A DNA stretch of 64,000 nucleotides from JANXQG01 sp963824275 (lineage in GTDB: Bacteria; Planctomycetota; Planctomycetia; Pirellulales; Thermoguttaceae). Where the stretch lies: contig CAWGOT010000008.1 of NCBI GenBank assembly GCA_963824275.1, forward strand, positions 310,001 through 374,000, read 5' to 3'. Positions 51,725-61,542 of this stretch are shown piece by piece; the first letter of the stretch is position 1; the number at the start of each line of letters is the position of its first letter. The position numbers and the translations under genes are program-made. The notes beneath the pieces are model-generated. The model ran no database searches and was not told where the DNA came from. It worked only from the letters and a program-made list of their open reading frames with translations.

Positions 51725-54223
51725 TTAGAACGTAGCGCTCATGCCGCCCAGGATCATGCTGGCCGTACCGCTGGTAATGCCGGACTCATCCTGGTAATCG
51801 TAGTAGTTATAGCGGACGTACGTCGCAACGCGCGGCCGAATGAGGTAATCGGCCCCCAGGCCCATGCGGAACGACTGCATCCTGACCAGCGAGTACTGGC
51901 CGATGTCGTACGTCGGGTAGGGTTTTGTGCCGTAAGGCGTCCACGCCGGGGGCGTGCCGGTTACGGACTTATTCGGGTCGACGATGGCCCCGCTCTCATC
52001 CATGCCGCGGACCCACTCGACCTCGCCGTTGAACGACAGTTTTTCCGTGGCCCGATAGCGGGCGGCAAAATTGAACACGTCGGCCACGCCGGTATACTGC
52101 CAGGGCACGGGCACCGTCGCCCCAGGCGTGGCGTTGAGGTTCGAGAGCGTGGTGTTCTGGTTGATCCAGCTATCCATCTCGGCGGCCCCGGCCGAGAACG
52201 ACCATTGCTGGGTTGGCGCCCACCAGGCGCTCACCGTGAACGGCACGCTGTTGCTCGTCCAGGCGACGTAGGGCGCGTTGCTCATGGCGTTCTCCACGTA
52301 CAGCGTGGCATTCACCATCAGCTCGTCGGTGGGCGTCCAGGTGCAGCCCAACTCGATGCGGTTCTGCTGCGTGGGCAGATTGCTGTTCAATGCGGCGTCG
52401 ACCTGTCCCACCTGCGTGGTGACGCCATACAGCGGGTAGTTCGTGGTGATGTACTTGTAGCGGAGGAACGTGTTGAAGGTGGCCGACCACTTCTCTTCCA
52501 CGCCCGTCGTATAGGTGTCCGTGTCCGAGTCCGGTTGCGTGAACACGCTGTTGGAGATGAACTGGGCGTTCGTGCCGGCAGGAAGCGCCGTCAGCGAGTA
52601 GAAGTCGTTGAATCGCTTCATGCTGCTGTATTCCCAGCCGCTGACGATGCTCAGCTTGCTGGCAAACTCGCCCCAATCGTCCCCCAAGGGGTGCCAGCGG
52701 TCGTAGATGCCGAAGGTCGACAACTGGCGGCCGATCTGCGGGCCGCTGCCCAGGCCCGGTTCCTGGTAGAAGTTGCTCGCCTGGGGGTTCGCCGCGGTGG
52801 GCGTCGGGCTGAGCGGGGCCAAGGGCGACGTTGTGTTCTCGCTGTAGAACTTGCCGTACGCCGTGAGCGTGTTGTTATCGAACGACTTGTTGGTGATCCG
52901 CAGATCCGCGCCGCTGAAATCGCGGTAGGTGTAGCGGAGCTGGTCCTCGTTGTAGCCCCCGAAGCCCAGCAGATAGGCGTCCGTGTCGCAGCCGAGCTTG
53001 GTGCTGAACTTGACGCGGTCGATCTGGGTCTCGTTATCGGGCACGATGGCGTAGCCGGCCGTGAGGTTGTTGATGGCGGCCTGTCGGGCTGCGGGCGTGA
53101 GCGTCGTGGCAGTGGCGGCCGTAACGGCCGTCGGGTTGATGCTGAAGCTCGACGAGGCGTCGTAATTGTACGTCACCATCTGATCGCCCGCCGTGAACGA
53201 TCGGACCGTGTGCGAATACTCAAGGAACGTATCGCAACCCATGCGAAGTTCCAGCGAGGGCGTGACCTCGGTCGTCCGCCAGTCGATGTGCTGGGCCTGC
53301 GTGGTCACGTGGCACTGGCTGGTCAGGTTGCCGTCGGCCGCAGGAACGCCCGCCGTCGGGTTGGCGGCACTGGCCTTGGGAGTGGCGACACCAGCAACAT
53401 AGTTCACGCCGCCAAGCGGCAAGGCCGCGGGCAAGACCGATCCGTTGCCGGCCGCGGCGGAGCAGTGGGTAAATTCGCTGACCTGCCGTTCGCCTTCCTT
53501 GTCGATGCCGAATACGTTGACGCGCCATTTCAGGTTCTCGGTGAGGTTGCCTTTGAAATTGGCTTTGAACTCCTGGACGCGCATCGCGTAATCCTGACCG
53601 GGGTTCAGGTTGTTTTGCGAGAACAAAATGATGCTGCCCGGGTTCTGCGGGTCGCCGGGCCCGGAGCCCAAGGTGCCCGAACCCATGGCGTAGGCCGGCC
53701 CGACGGAGTTGTTGACTCCCTTGTAGTTGAAGCCGGCGAAGTCGTGAACGTCCAGTTGCTGCTGGAAGCGCTCGAATCCCAGGTCGGCTTCGAGATGCGG
53801 CCCGAAGTAGTGCAGGCGGCCGTCGCTGGTTTCGTTATCGCTGCCGGTGGCGCTGGCATCGATGGTTTGCGTGCCGTTGCTCCAGATGCCGTCGAGGTTC
53901 CAGAAGGGCGAGGACGACAGGTTCTGGTAATAGCCGACCTTGGTCGGCGAGCCGGTGGCATTCACCCCCCAGGCGCCGGCGCGGGCGATCGCCTCTCCCA
54001 CCGGATCGGAGTTCATGTAATAAGTGGCGGTGTCGCCCGAGGACGGTGCCGCAGGCGCCATGCTTGCCGTGGTGGCCACGGCCAGCGGCGCCGCCAGGGC
54101 ATCCGCCGACCATGCGTACATGGTGCCCGGGGCCGTTGCGGCTGATTCTTCGGCTCGCGCCGCCCCAGCGGAGAGCAGCACGAGGGCCGCACCCGCAAGT
54201 AGTGTCAGATAGTTGACCTTCAC
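51725..54223 (-). CDS. MtrB/PioB-like outer-membrane beta-barrel of a porin-cytochrome complex
   Basis: 832 residues. Signal peptide (VNYLTLLAGAALVLLSAGAARA), then a long series of amphipathic strands with the alternating pattern typical of large barrels (GFERFQQQLDVHDFAGFNY, LKWRVNVFGIDKEGERQVSEF, WEYSSMKRFNDFYSL), ending in the aromatic residue MSATF. Size and strand pattern fit MtrB/PioB proteins, which form a sheath for a multihaem cytochrome. Immediately downstream of the 14-haem cytochrome gene (65 bp apart, same strand), so they form one transcription unit. No CxxC motif of the Shewanella type is seen near the N-terminus. Confidence 0.85.
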   Translation of the reverse strand: MKVNYLTLLAGAALVLLSAGAARAEESAATAPGTMYAWSADALAAPLAVATTASMAPAAPSSGDTATYYMNSDPVGEAIARAGAWGVNATGSPTKVGYYQNLSSSPFWNLDGIWSNGTQTIDASATGSDNETSDGRLHYFGPHLEADLGFERFQQQLDVHDFAGFNYKGVNNSVGPAYAMGSGTLGSGPGDPQNPGSIILFSQNNLNPGQDYAMRVQEFKANFKGNLTENLKWRVNVFGIDKEGERQVSEFTHCSAAAGNGSVLPAALPLGGVNYVAGVATPKASAANPTAGVPAADGNLTSQCHVTTQAQHIDWRTTEVTPSLELRMGCDTFLEYSHTVRSFTAGDQMVTYNYDASSSFSINPTAVTAATATTLTPAARQAAINNLTAGYAIVPDNETQIDRVKFSTKLGCDTDAYLLGFGGYNEDQLRYTYRDFSGADLRITNKSFDNNTLTAYGKFYSENTTSPLAPLSPTPTAANPQASNFYQEPGLGSGPQIGRQLSTFGIYDRWHPLGDDWGEFASKLSIVSGWEYSSMKRFNDFYSLTALPAGTNAQFISNSVFTQPDSDTDTYTTGVEEKWSATFNTFLRYKYITTNYPLYGVTTQVGQVDAALNSNLPTQQNRIELGCTWTPTDELMVNATLYVENAMSNAPYVAWTSNSVPFTVSAWWAPTQQWSFSAGAAEMDSWINQNTTLSNLNATPGATVPVPWQYTGVADVFNFAARYRATEKLSFNGEVEWVRGMDESGAIVDPNKSVTGTPPAWTPYGTKPYPTYDIGQYSLVRMQSFRMGLGADYLIRPRVATYVRYNYYDYQDESGITSGTASMILGGMSATF

Positions 54224-54288
54224 GTTCAGGTCCCCCCTTTAATGGCTTGAGTGTTTGGCTTTCTTGATGGATGGAATGATGAACACAC

Positions 54289-55926
54289 TTACCGGAACAG
54301 GACGCCCGGGTTCGGACTGCTCGGTGACGGCACGTCAGACCCGTGGATCTGGGCGTGGCAGTTCGTGCAATTGGTAAACAGTGCGGCCCGCGTATTGGTG
54401 TTCAGGTCCGGGTTGATGCGGTAGCCGCCATTGTTGGCGTACAGGGGCTGTCCCGGTCCTGCCACGGTGTTGTTGGCCCCGTTTCCGTAGGTCGGCGCGC
54501 CGTGGTCGTTGTCGCGGTGCCCTACGTGGCATCGCAGGCAGAGGAACACCGGCGGCTGCTTGAGCATGTGGTCGGCCACCGCGCCGTGCGGCTCGTGGCA
54601 GATCGCACAGTTCTCGTTCACCGGCGGGTGCGGATAGGCGAACGGTCCCGCCTTCTCGGCGTGGCACTTGTAGCAGAGTTGGTTGATCGTCTCGGCCTTG
54701 AGGTTCTTCTCGAGCTGCCCGTGCGGGTCGTGGCAGTCGGAGCAGACCATCTTGCCTTCCATGATCGGATGGTGCGAAGGCATGTGATTCTGGGCGAAGA
54801 CCTTCTGGTGGCACGCGTAGCAGGCCTCGGGCTGCTGGACCGCCATCGCCAGCCGCTTGGGCTGCTCCACGCCGTAGTGGCTGATGTTCACCACTTGCTT
54901 CAGGCTGGAATGCGGGTGCGGGTTGTGGCAGTCGGTGCAGGCCACGCCGTAGCGCTCGTGGGTCGAGGCGTGCCAGGCCATCGTGGGAGCGCCCTTGTGG
55001 CAGCTCAGGCAGAGGTCCTTGCGGGTCGCCTCCTTGATCTGGCCGTGCGGGTCGTGGCAGGTCGTGCAGTTGAAGCCGTTGGGCCCGCCGATCTGGTGCG
55101 GCCCGGCAATGCGGAGCAGGTCGCGCATGTCGCAGTGGCACTTCAGGCAGAGGTCCGGGGCGATCGCCCCCAGGTTGTGCGAGGTGCCGCGGAGCGAGGG
55201 CAGTGCCTCCTTGGGCGCGTCGGCGTTGTAGGAAACGAGCGTGGCCCTCGGGGCGGGCGCGAAGTTGGTTATGGCATTCGGGTCCGGCGCCACGTTGAAT
55301 GCCGTGGAAGTGGTCACTGCGGGCGTGCCCTCGGGCACGTTGTAATGGCCGCGGTGGCAATCGACGCAGGTCACGCCCACGTGGGCGTGCTTGGAGGTCC
55401 GCCATTGGGTGCCGGGCGAGCACTGGTTCTGCTCGTGGCACTTCAGGCAGGCCTCGGCCCGGGCCACCGGATCGACGCCCTTCTTGAAGCTGAAGATCAG
55501 CCCCGGTTCCTTGCCCTGCGTCTCCAGGTGGCGGCTTGCCGGTCCGTGGCACGCCTGGCAACTCTGGCCGCGGTGGACGTTTTCGTGGAACGACTTGACG
55601 TAGGCCTCGTGGCAAGTCATGCAAATCTCTTCATCTTCCACGATGGTGGCGCCCGTGAGCTGAGGCACCGTGCCCCGGACTTCCTGGTAGGAGACCTGGT
55701 GGAAGCCCTTGTCGGCTCGCGGCCAGCCAGGATCGATGTTGGTTTCTGCCCTGCGGGCCGGCGGGGCCTCGCTGCGGCAGGTCGGGTTGTGAGAGGTTTG
55801 GCACGAGGCAAACCCCAGGCTCATCACCCCTAGAAAGACAAGCGTCATGCCCCGGCGGCACCGGGGTACCCAGTACTCTGGGTCACGGGTCCGGGATTGA
55901 TTAGACTGGTGCGTCAAGATTCGCAC
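54289..55926 (-). CDS. DmsE/MtrA-like multihaem cytochrome c with 14 CxxCH motifs
   Basis: 545 residues. A lipoprotein-type signal (VFLGVMSLGFASC) precedes a domain with 14 CxxCH haem sites: CMTCH, CQACH, CLKCH, CVDCH, CLKCH, CTTCH, CLSCH, CTDCH, CYACH, CSDCH, CYKCH, CAICH, CLRCH and CTNCH. The ending CTNCHAQIHGSDVPS is the hallmark of the DmsE/MtrA group, which normally has ten haems. It would transfer electrons from the periplasm through the neighbouring barrel. Many of its CxxCH motifs are followed by DPHG or EPHG. The frame is intact. Apocytochrome maturation needs the Ccm or ResB/CcsA genes found in this window. Confidence 0.9.
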   Translation of the reverse strand: MRILTHQSNQSRTRDPEYWVPRCRRGMTLVFLGVMSLGFASCQTSHNPTCRSEAPPARRAETNIDPGWPRADKGFHQVSYQEVRGTVPQLTGATIVEDEEICMTCHEAYVKSFHENVHRGQSCQACHGPASRHLETQGKEPGLIFSFKKGVDPVARAEACLKCHEQNQCSPGTQWRTSKHAHVGVTCVDCHRGHYNVPEGTPAVTTSTAFNVAPDPNAITNFAPAPRATLVSYNADAPKEALPSLRGTSHNLGAIAPDLCLKCHCDMRDLLRIAGPHQIGGPNGFNCTTCHDPHGQIKEATRKDLCLSCHKGAPTMAWHASTHERYGVACTDCHNPHPHSSLKQVVNISHYGVEQPKRLAMAVQQPEACYACHQKVFAQNHMPSHHPIMEGKMVCSDCHDPHGQLEKNLKAETINQLCYKCHAEKAGPFAYPHPPVNENCAICHEPHGAVADHMLKQPPVFLCLRCHVGHRDNDHGAPTYGNGANNTVAGPGQPLYANNGGYRINPDLNTNTRAALFTNCTNCHAQIHGSDVPSPSSPNPGVLFR

Positions 55927-56284
55927 GATCCTACCTCCATGGTAAATCGGTCAGGAATCAGATTCCGTTGTCGGTAATGCCGCGCCTAACGGGCGGCACG
56001 ATTTTGAGCGACTGCCGTTGTCTGCGGACGGTGCTCAAGGTAACTCACCTATGGCCTTTGCGGGATTATCTGTTTTCTCGCCATATTCCCGATTCCGCGT
56101 TGAAATTTTCCGCAGTGCGGCAACGCGGATTCGTGCGATCTTGAGTCCTCGTTTACGGCCTGTAACGGTTGTACCGCCTATGCCGGCAGCAACGGGCGCG
56201 GCAATGCCCAAATTGGCCCACAAGAGGGGCTTCTAGCGAAACTGACGTTTACTTCCGCATCCGCTCTCGCTACGATCTCGCGGC
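55927..56284. other. Divergent intergenic region between the cytochrome and ResB genes
   Basis: No gene seen. The region must hold promoters for the two divergent units, the minus-strand cytochrome/porin pair and the plus-strand ResB/CcsA unit. No clear sigma-70 box or operator could be assigned by eye. Confidence 0.4.
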
Positions 56285-56332
56285 TTGAAAAACCCGGTTC
56301 CGACATTTCCTGCTCTTGGAGCACGTTTTCCG

Positions 56333-58180
56333 ATGCTCAACCATCTAATCCTGTTGAAACTGCCAAAAGCCGTTTTCCGCTTACTGGCCTCGCTGAAATT
56401 GGCGGTTACGTTGATCGTCCTGCTGGCCGCGATCCTCGCCGCGGCGACCTTTGTCGAGTCCGACAAGGGGCGGGACTACGCCCGCTGGTACTTCTACACC
56501 ACGCCCTGGTTCGTTGCCCTGCTGGCCATGCTGGGCGTGAACATCCTCTCGGCCACGCTCATTCGCTTCCCCTGGAAGCTGCGGCAGTTCGGCTTCGTGG
56601 TTACGCACTGCGGCCTGCTGATCCTGCTGGCGGGCTCGATCCTGACCTTCAAGTACGGGGTCGACGCGACCCTCTCTTTGGAGGATGGGGAAACCAGCGA
56701 CCACGTCACGGTTCGAGACCTGAACCGCTTTTCCGTCCAGTGGCAGCCCACTGCCGACCAGCCCGACCGGCCCGTGTCACAATTTGGGTTTACTCCCGGC
56801 CCTGAGGACTGGCCCGAGGGCAAGAGCTTGCTGTTGGGAGAAATCAACGATGTAAAACTCCGGGTGACGAAGTACCTGTCCCACGCCCGGCCCTCGGAAG
56901 AGTGGATTGCCGACCCGGACGGAACCGGCGTGGCGGCGATCCGGTTTTCACTTCTCGGTCCGGACAACCGTGAGAACGCGGAGCAGTGGCTCACCGCCAC
57001 CCACTTCGGCGGCAGCGCAGCCGTCGGTTCGGCCAAGGTGGAGTTCCAGCAGGCCGAAGCCGACACGATGGTCGACGACTTCATCAACCCCCCGGCCAAG
57101 GACGGACTCGATCCGCAGGGCTTGCTGACCATGCACTATAACGGCCGCGTGACCCGCGTGCCCGTGAGCACGAACATCGGCAAGAAGATCCCGCTGGAGG
57201 GCGGCGACGTTTCCGTCGAGATCGCCGAGTACCTGCCCAACGCCAAGCTCCAGGCCGACGGGACCTACGTCAGCACGGGGCCCGCCGGCGGGTCGCCCAA
57301 CAATCCCTTGGTCGAGTTGCGGGTCTACGGGGTATCCTCTGGGTCCGGCACCAAGGAACCGGTCCGCCAGGTTGCCAAGCCGTCGTTTTCTAGCCCTGGC
57401 GGCATGCATATCGAAAAATGCCCTGTGAAGTTCTGGTATCATCACCCCGCAGTCGGCGCTGAACCGGCCGTGGAGTTCCTGGCCACGTCGGAGGGCAGGC
57501 TCTACTGCCGCTTCGGCAATGGGAAGTACGAGTCACGGGGCGAGGTGCATGCGGGCGAGATGATCGAGACCTGGCCCGACACCACGGTTTCGATCGTCAA
57601 CTTTGTGCCCCATGCGCGGCGCGAGTTCATCTTCACGCCCGTGAAGGTCGCCCGCGGGGACAAGGAAACCTATGAGGCTGCCGCCGAGGTTGAGTTGACC
57701 GCCGGCGGCACGACCCAAAAGGTCTGGCTGCAGCGTGGCGACGACGGCGGGATGCCGATGCCGGTCAAGACCGCCGAAGGCGCGCTGGCCGTCTCCTACG
57801 GCTACGAAAGCCTGTCGCTGGGCTTTTCTCTGCAGTTGAAGAAGTTCACGCGGGGCATGAACCCGGGCGGGATGGGCGATGCCTCGTTCGCCAGCACGGT
57901 CCATCTCCACGACGAGGCCAAGCAGATCGACAGGGACCAGGAAATCTCCATGAACGAACCGCTGGTCCACGGAAAGTACACGTTCTACCAGTCGGGGATC
58001 CTGCCCAGCGGCACGGGCACGGTGCTTACCGTGGCCTGCGATCCGGGCCTGATCTTCAAGTATCTCGGCAGCATCATGACCTGTGCGGGCACGCTGATCA
58101 TGTTCGTCACGCGTTCCCGGCTGGCCAAGGTTTTTTCATTGCGTTCTTCCCAGACAACGACCAAGACCAAGGAGCAAACT
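56333..58180 (+). CDS. ResB-like cytochrome c biogenesis protein (System II)
   Basis: Membrane helices at the start (LKLAVTLIVLLAAILAAATFVES, then TTPWFVALLAMLGVNILSATLIRF and FGFVVTHCGLLILLAGSIL) and a large periplasmic part follow the ResB/CcsB plan. FGFVVTHCG carries a His in the usual haem-ligand region. A further membrane helix at the end is GSIMTCAGTLIMFV. ATG 56333 is preferred over the upstream TTG at 56285. The open frame runs on without a stop into the CcsA-like part, so either the two are fused, as in CcsBA proteins, or a stop has been lost. Confidence 0.85.
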
Positions 58181-60106
58181 ATGCGTCGTGCCATCGCCGC
58201 CAGCCTGGCCTTTGCCTGCCTCGCCGGATCATCCTACGGGGCATCGACTTCCGACCAGCAATTCGATTGGACCGCCTGGCGGTCGCTGCCCGTTCAGGAC
58301 GGCGGCCGGCAGAAGCCGTTGGACAGCCTCGCCTGGGAAACCTGGCGCTTGTTGGGCAATCGGGTCAGCTTCACGGACCCCGAGACGCATCAACCGCTCG
58401 ACGCGACGGCCTTCTACCTGGCCGCGATGTTGTCCTCTCCGACGTGGGACAAAATTCTCCCCGCTACCTCTGGGAGAGGGGCCGGGGGTGAGGGCTCAAT
58501 TCTCCCCTCTACCTCTGGGAGAGGGGCAGGGGGTGAGGGCGCGGCGGCAAACTGCTCGGCGGACGCCGCTCCGAGCGGGGCCGACAAGTGGGATGCCATG
58601 CCGTTGCTCGTCGTCGAATCGCTCGACCTTCGCAAGCTGCTGGGCATGGCGGCCGACCAGAAGTGGATCGCGCCAGGGGATTTGCTGCAGGCCAAGATCG
58701 AGTCTCCGCGAACTCAGAAGCCGACGACCTTCATGGTCTGGGTTCAACAACTGGTCTTCAAGAAGGACAACGAGCTCTTGCCGCTGGAGAAGAAAGGCGT
58801 GGAGCTCTTCGATCGCTTGCGGGCCTACCAGGACCATCGCGCCGGCCGGCGTTTGGAGATCCTGCCCATGCCCGAGTGCCCGACAACCAGTGGATCTCCT
58901 TGGATTCACTGCTGCGCATGAAAGCGGACGACGACACCGATCCGAGCGGCTCGGTGCGGGAGCTGCGGGCCACGTTCTTCAAGCTGCGTGCGGCCTACCT
59001 GGCCCACGCGCCCGCCGAGTTCAACGAGGCCTCGCAGAAGTTCCTGGGCCTGGTCCACGAAATGGGACCGCAGCTCGGGACTTATCCGGGCCCCCGCTTG
59101 ATCAACATGGAAGTGGCCTACAACCACTGGGCCCCTTTCCGTTTTGCCTGGGTGCTGATGACGCTTGCCGGCCTTTGCGTGCTGCTGCAGATGGGGTCCG
59201 GATGGAAGGTTCTGTACCCGCTTGGGCTTGCATCCTACACGTCCGCCATGGCGGCGATGCTCATCGGCTTCTACATGCGGGTGACGATCTCCGGCCGCGC
59301 GCCGGTGACCAACATGTATGAATCGGTGGTCTACGTCGGTCTCGGCGTGTCCGCGCATCGGCCTGATCCTGGAGTTGATCTACCGCAAGCGTTTCATTGC
59401 CGTGGCCGCCGCCGCCGTCTCGACGGTGGCCTTGGTCCTGGCCGACAACTGCCCCAGCGTGCTCGATTCCAGCCTGCAACCGCTGCAGCCCGTGCTGCGC
59501 AACAACTTCTGGCTGGTGATCCATGTGATGACGATTACGCTCAGCTATGCGGCCTTCGCCCTGGCGATGGGCATTGCCAACATTACGCTGGGCTTTTACC
59601 TCGTGCGGAGCGAAAACCGGGCGGCGATCGAGGCCCTGAGCCGGTTCACCTACCGGGCGTTGCAGGTGGGCGTGGTCCTGCTGGCGACGGGGACCTTCAT
59701 GGGCGGCATGTGGGCCGCGTATTCCTGGGGCCGTTTTTGGGGCTGGGATCCCAAGGAAGTATGGGCCTTGATCGCGCTGCTGGGCTATTTGGCCGTCTTG
59801 CACTCCCGCTTTGCCGGCTGGGTGAAGTTCCGAGGGCTGGCGGCGCTGGCCGTGAGCTGTTTTGCGCTGGTGATCGTGGCCTGGTACGGGGTGAACTTCG
59901 TGCTCGGGGCCGGCCTGCACAGCTATGGCTTCGGCGGCGGTGGAAAGGCCTTCATGGGCACCTTGGTCGGGGTCCAAGGGGTGTATGTCGCGACGGCGAT
60001 GTGGCGCTGGCGCAAGCCGACCGCCTTGGCCAAGCCGGGCCTGCGGCTGGCTAACACGCCGGACGACGACGAGAACCGCTTGATCGGCACCAGCGAAGCG
60101 GCGTAG
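58181..60106 (+). CDS. CcsA-like haem lyase with N-terminal exported domain (frame errors near 58875 and 59354)
   Basis: AAGGAG six bases before ATG 58181 and a new signal peptide (IAASLAFACLAGSSYG) support a separate start. The N-terminal domain has LPVQDGGRQKPLDSLAWETWR. The C-terminal membrane part has NNFWLVIHVMTITLSYAAF and the haem-handling WWD motif YSWGRFWGWDPKEVWALIALL, plus HSRFAGW. Breaks near 58875 and 59354 fit loss of CGCG and of GC (TCCGCGCGCATC read as TCCGCGCATC). With ResB it makes the System II lyase that attaches haem to apocytochromes such as the divergent 14-haem protein. Confidence 0.88.
58454..58543 (+). repeat. Two tandem copies of a 45-bp repeat inserted in frame in the CcsA-like gene
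   Basis: Two near-identical 45-bp units, ATTCTCCCC...CTCTGGGAGAGGG...GGGTGAGGG, each encoding ILPxTSGRGAGGEG. The unit resembles interspersed CTCTGGGAGAGGGCCGGGGTGAGGG sequences found in intergenic DNA of many bacteria. It keeps the frame and adds 30 residues of Gly/Ser-rich loop to the exported domain. Confidence 0.75.
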
Positions 60107-60174
60107 CCGCGGCATGCGGTCAGAAATATACTTCGAGCGGCTTTAATTGAGCCATTTTCGCCGTAGCGATCAGT

Positions 60175-60207
60175 GGGTAAGGGAGTGGCTTGCGCCACCC
60201 CCTCCCC
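60175..60207 (+). terminator. GC-rich hairpin after the CcsA-like gene
   Basis: GGGAGTGGC-TTGC-GCCACCCCC forms a strong stem about 70 bases after the CcsA-like stop. There is no clear T-run, so a terminator role is only probable. It lies directly beside the inferred 3' end of the group II intron, and some intron classes insert next to terminator hairpins. Confidence 0.45.
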
Positions 60208-60236
60208 GTTATCGCAATGAGGTCAATTCCTCATAT

Positions 60237-61542
60237 TTACCGGCGAGCGGATTTCCCGCACCGGGCGGTCCCGTGGAAATCGCCCCATATTGTGGGGGGC
60301 CGGTCCGATCCGCCTACGCATGAGGGCCGGAGGTCGCTCAGGGAAAGTAAGCCCATGTTCCTGAAGTGCTTCAAGCGGAGGCGGAAGTTGTCCTTCCCCG
60401 ATTTCCGCTTGAGTTTCATGCACCGCAGTCGCATACGTATCCAGCGGTCCAGGCTGCGGTATGCATCGCCGCAGTGCGACCATGGCGTAGCGAAATAATT
60501 CGCCGTGCCCCGGATGACGCGGTTCAGCTTCGCAATCACCTCAGCCTCCAGGTTGTGGTGTCGTTGGGTCAAGCCACGGATTTTCGCCTTGAAGTTCTCC
60601 ACCGATTTGGCTCGCATCCTCACGAACCGCGACTTGAGGTCGAAGCCCAGAAAGGTAAATCCTTCGTGGAACCTCGTCACTTTCGTCTTCTCGGGGCTCA
60701 AAGAGAGTCCGAGGCGTTCCATGAGGAGTTGCTGCAACCAAAGCCAGGGCCTCTTTTGCTTCCTGCTCGCTGTGGCAGAGCACCACGAAGTCATCGGCGT
60801 ACCGCACAAAGCGGTAGCCATGCTTCTGGAGATGCCAGTCAAGCACGTTCAGAGCGATGTTGGCCAACAGCGGAGATGCGACCCCGCCTTGGGGCGTGCC
60901 GACGCGCGTCGGCAGGAACTTGCCTCCCTCCATCACTCCGGCCCTGAGAAACTTCTCAACCAACCGCAAGATGTTCCCATCGGCCACCACCTCGGACAAT
61001 TCCCCCATCACGGCTTGGTGGCAGAGATTGTCGAAGAAGCCGGAAATATCGGCATCGAGTACATAACGATACCCTTGCCGTCCCAACTCCAAGACCTTCT
61101 CCACCGCCTGATGGCAGCTTCGTCCTGGCCGGAAGCCAAACGAATGATCGTGAAACCTTGCCTCAAAGATCGGATTCAGCAGACGCCGAAGCACCTCCTG
61201 GGCGACCCGATCTCGGACTGCCGGGATTCCCAGCGGGCGAAACTTGGTCCGCTTGGCGTCTTTGGGAATGTAGACACGTCGAGCGGGCAGGGGCAAAAAC
61301 GTCCCCTGTTTCAGTTCCCGCATCAGCCGGTCGAGGTTCGCCTCCAGATGCCTTTCGAACATCTGGATGCTGACCTTATCGATTCCCGCCGCACCGCGAT
61401 TCCGCCGCACGGCCCGCCAAGCTTCGTACACCAGCTTGGAAGTAATCCTTCCTGTCAGGCTATGAACTTTGATCTTTCCTTTTGCCACGTCCTTTCCTTT
61501 TGCTGATCCTGTGGATCGTTCGGTCGAATGACCCCTCGCCAC
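60237..61542 (-). CDS. ltrA: Group II intron reverse transcriptase/maturase (frame error near 60735)
   Basis: RT domains in order: GAAGIDKVSIQMFERHL (RT0-1), YIPKDAKRTKFRPLGIPAVRDR, FGFRPGRSCHQAVEKVL, YVLDADISGFFDNL, PTRVGTPQGGVASPLLANI, and the catalytic RFVRYADDFVVL with YADD at residues 248-251. After a break near 60735 the thumb and GIIM maturase region appears (GLSLSPEKTKVTRFHEGFTFLGF, HCGDAYRSLDRWIRMRLR). The end runs into the domain V RNA. It would splice and mobilise its own intron. The start is a GTG at 61542. Confidence 0.9.
60239..60271 (-). ncRNA. Group II intron domain V-like hairpin
   Basis: On the minus strand, CCGGTGCGGGAAATCCGCTCGCCGG forms the 34-nt catalytic hairpin shape of group II domain V, comparable to the usual CCGUGUGCGGGAAAACCGCACGCACGG pattern, with the GAAA-type tetraloop. 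The RT reading frame overlaps it at its 3' end. A short stem with a GAATTGA loop (60217-60234) follows as domain VI candidate. Confidence 0.6.

Noticed and set aside
51434..54145. Long open frame of 903 codons on the plus strand
   Set aside because: Arg/Gly/Val-rich shadow of the minus-strand MtrB-like gene with no domain or signal; the opposite strand has a clear signal peptide and barrel strands.
55948..56284. tRNA or riboswitch in the divergent spacer
   Set aside because: No cloverleaf or known riboswitch core could be recognised by eye.
3280..59370. Programmed ribosomal frameshifting as the reason for the broken genes
   Set aside because: The sites are GCGC dinucleotide losses, not slippery heptamers, and occur in unrelated genes including a sigma factor, an ATPase and an RHS protein.
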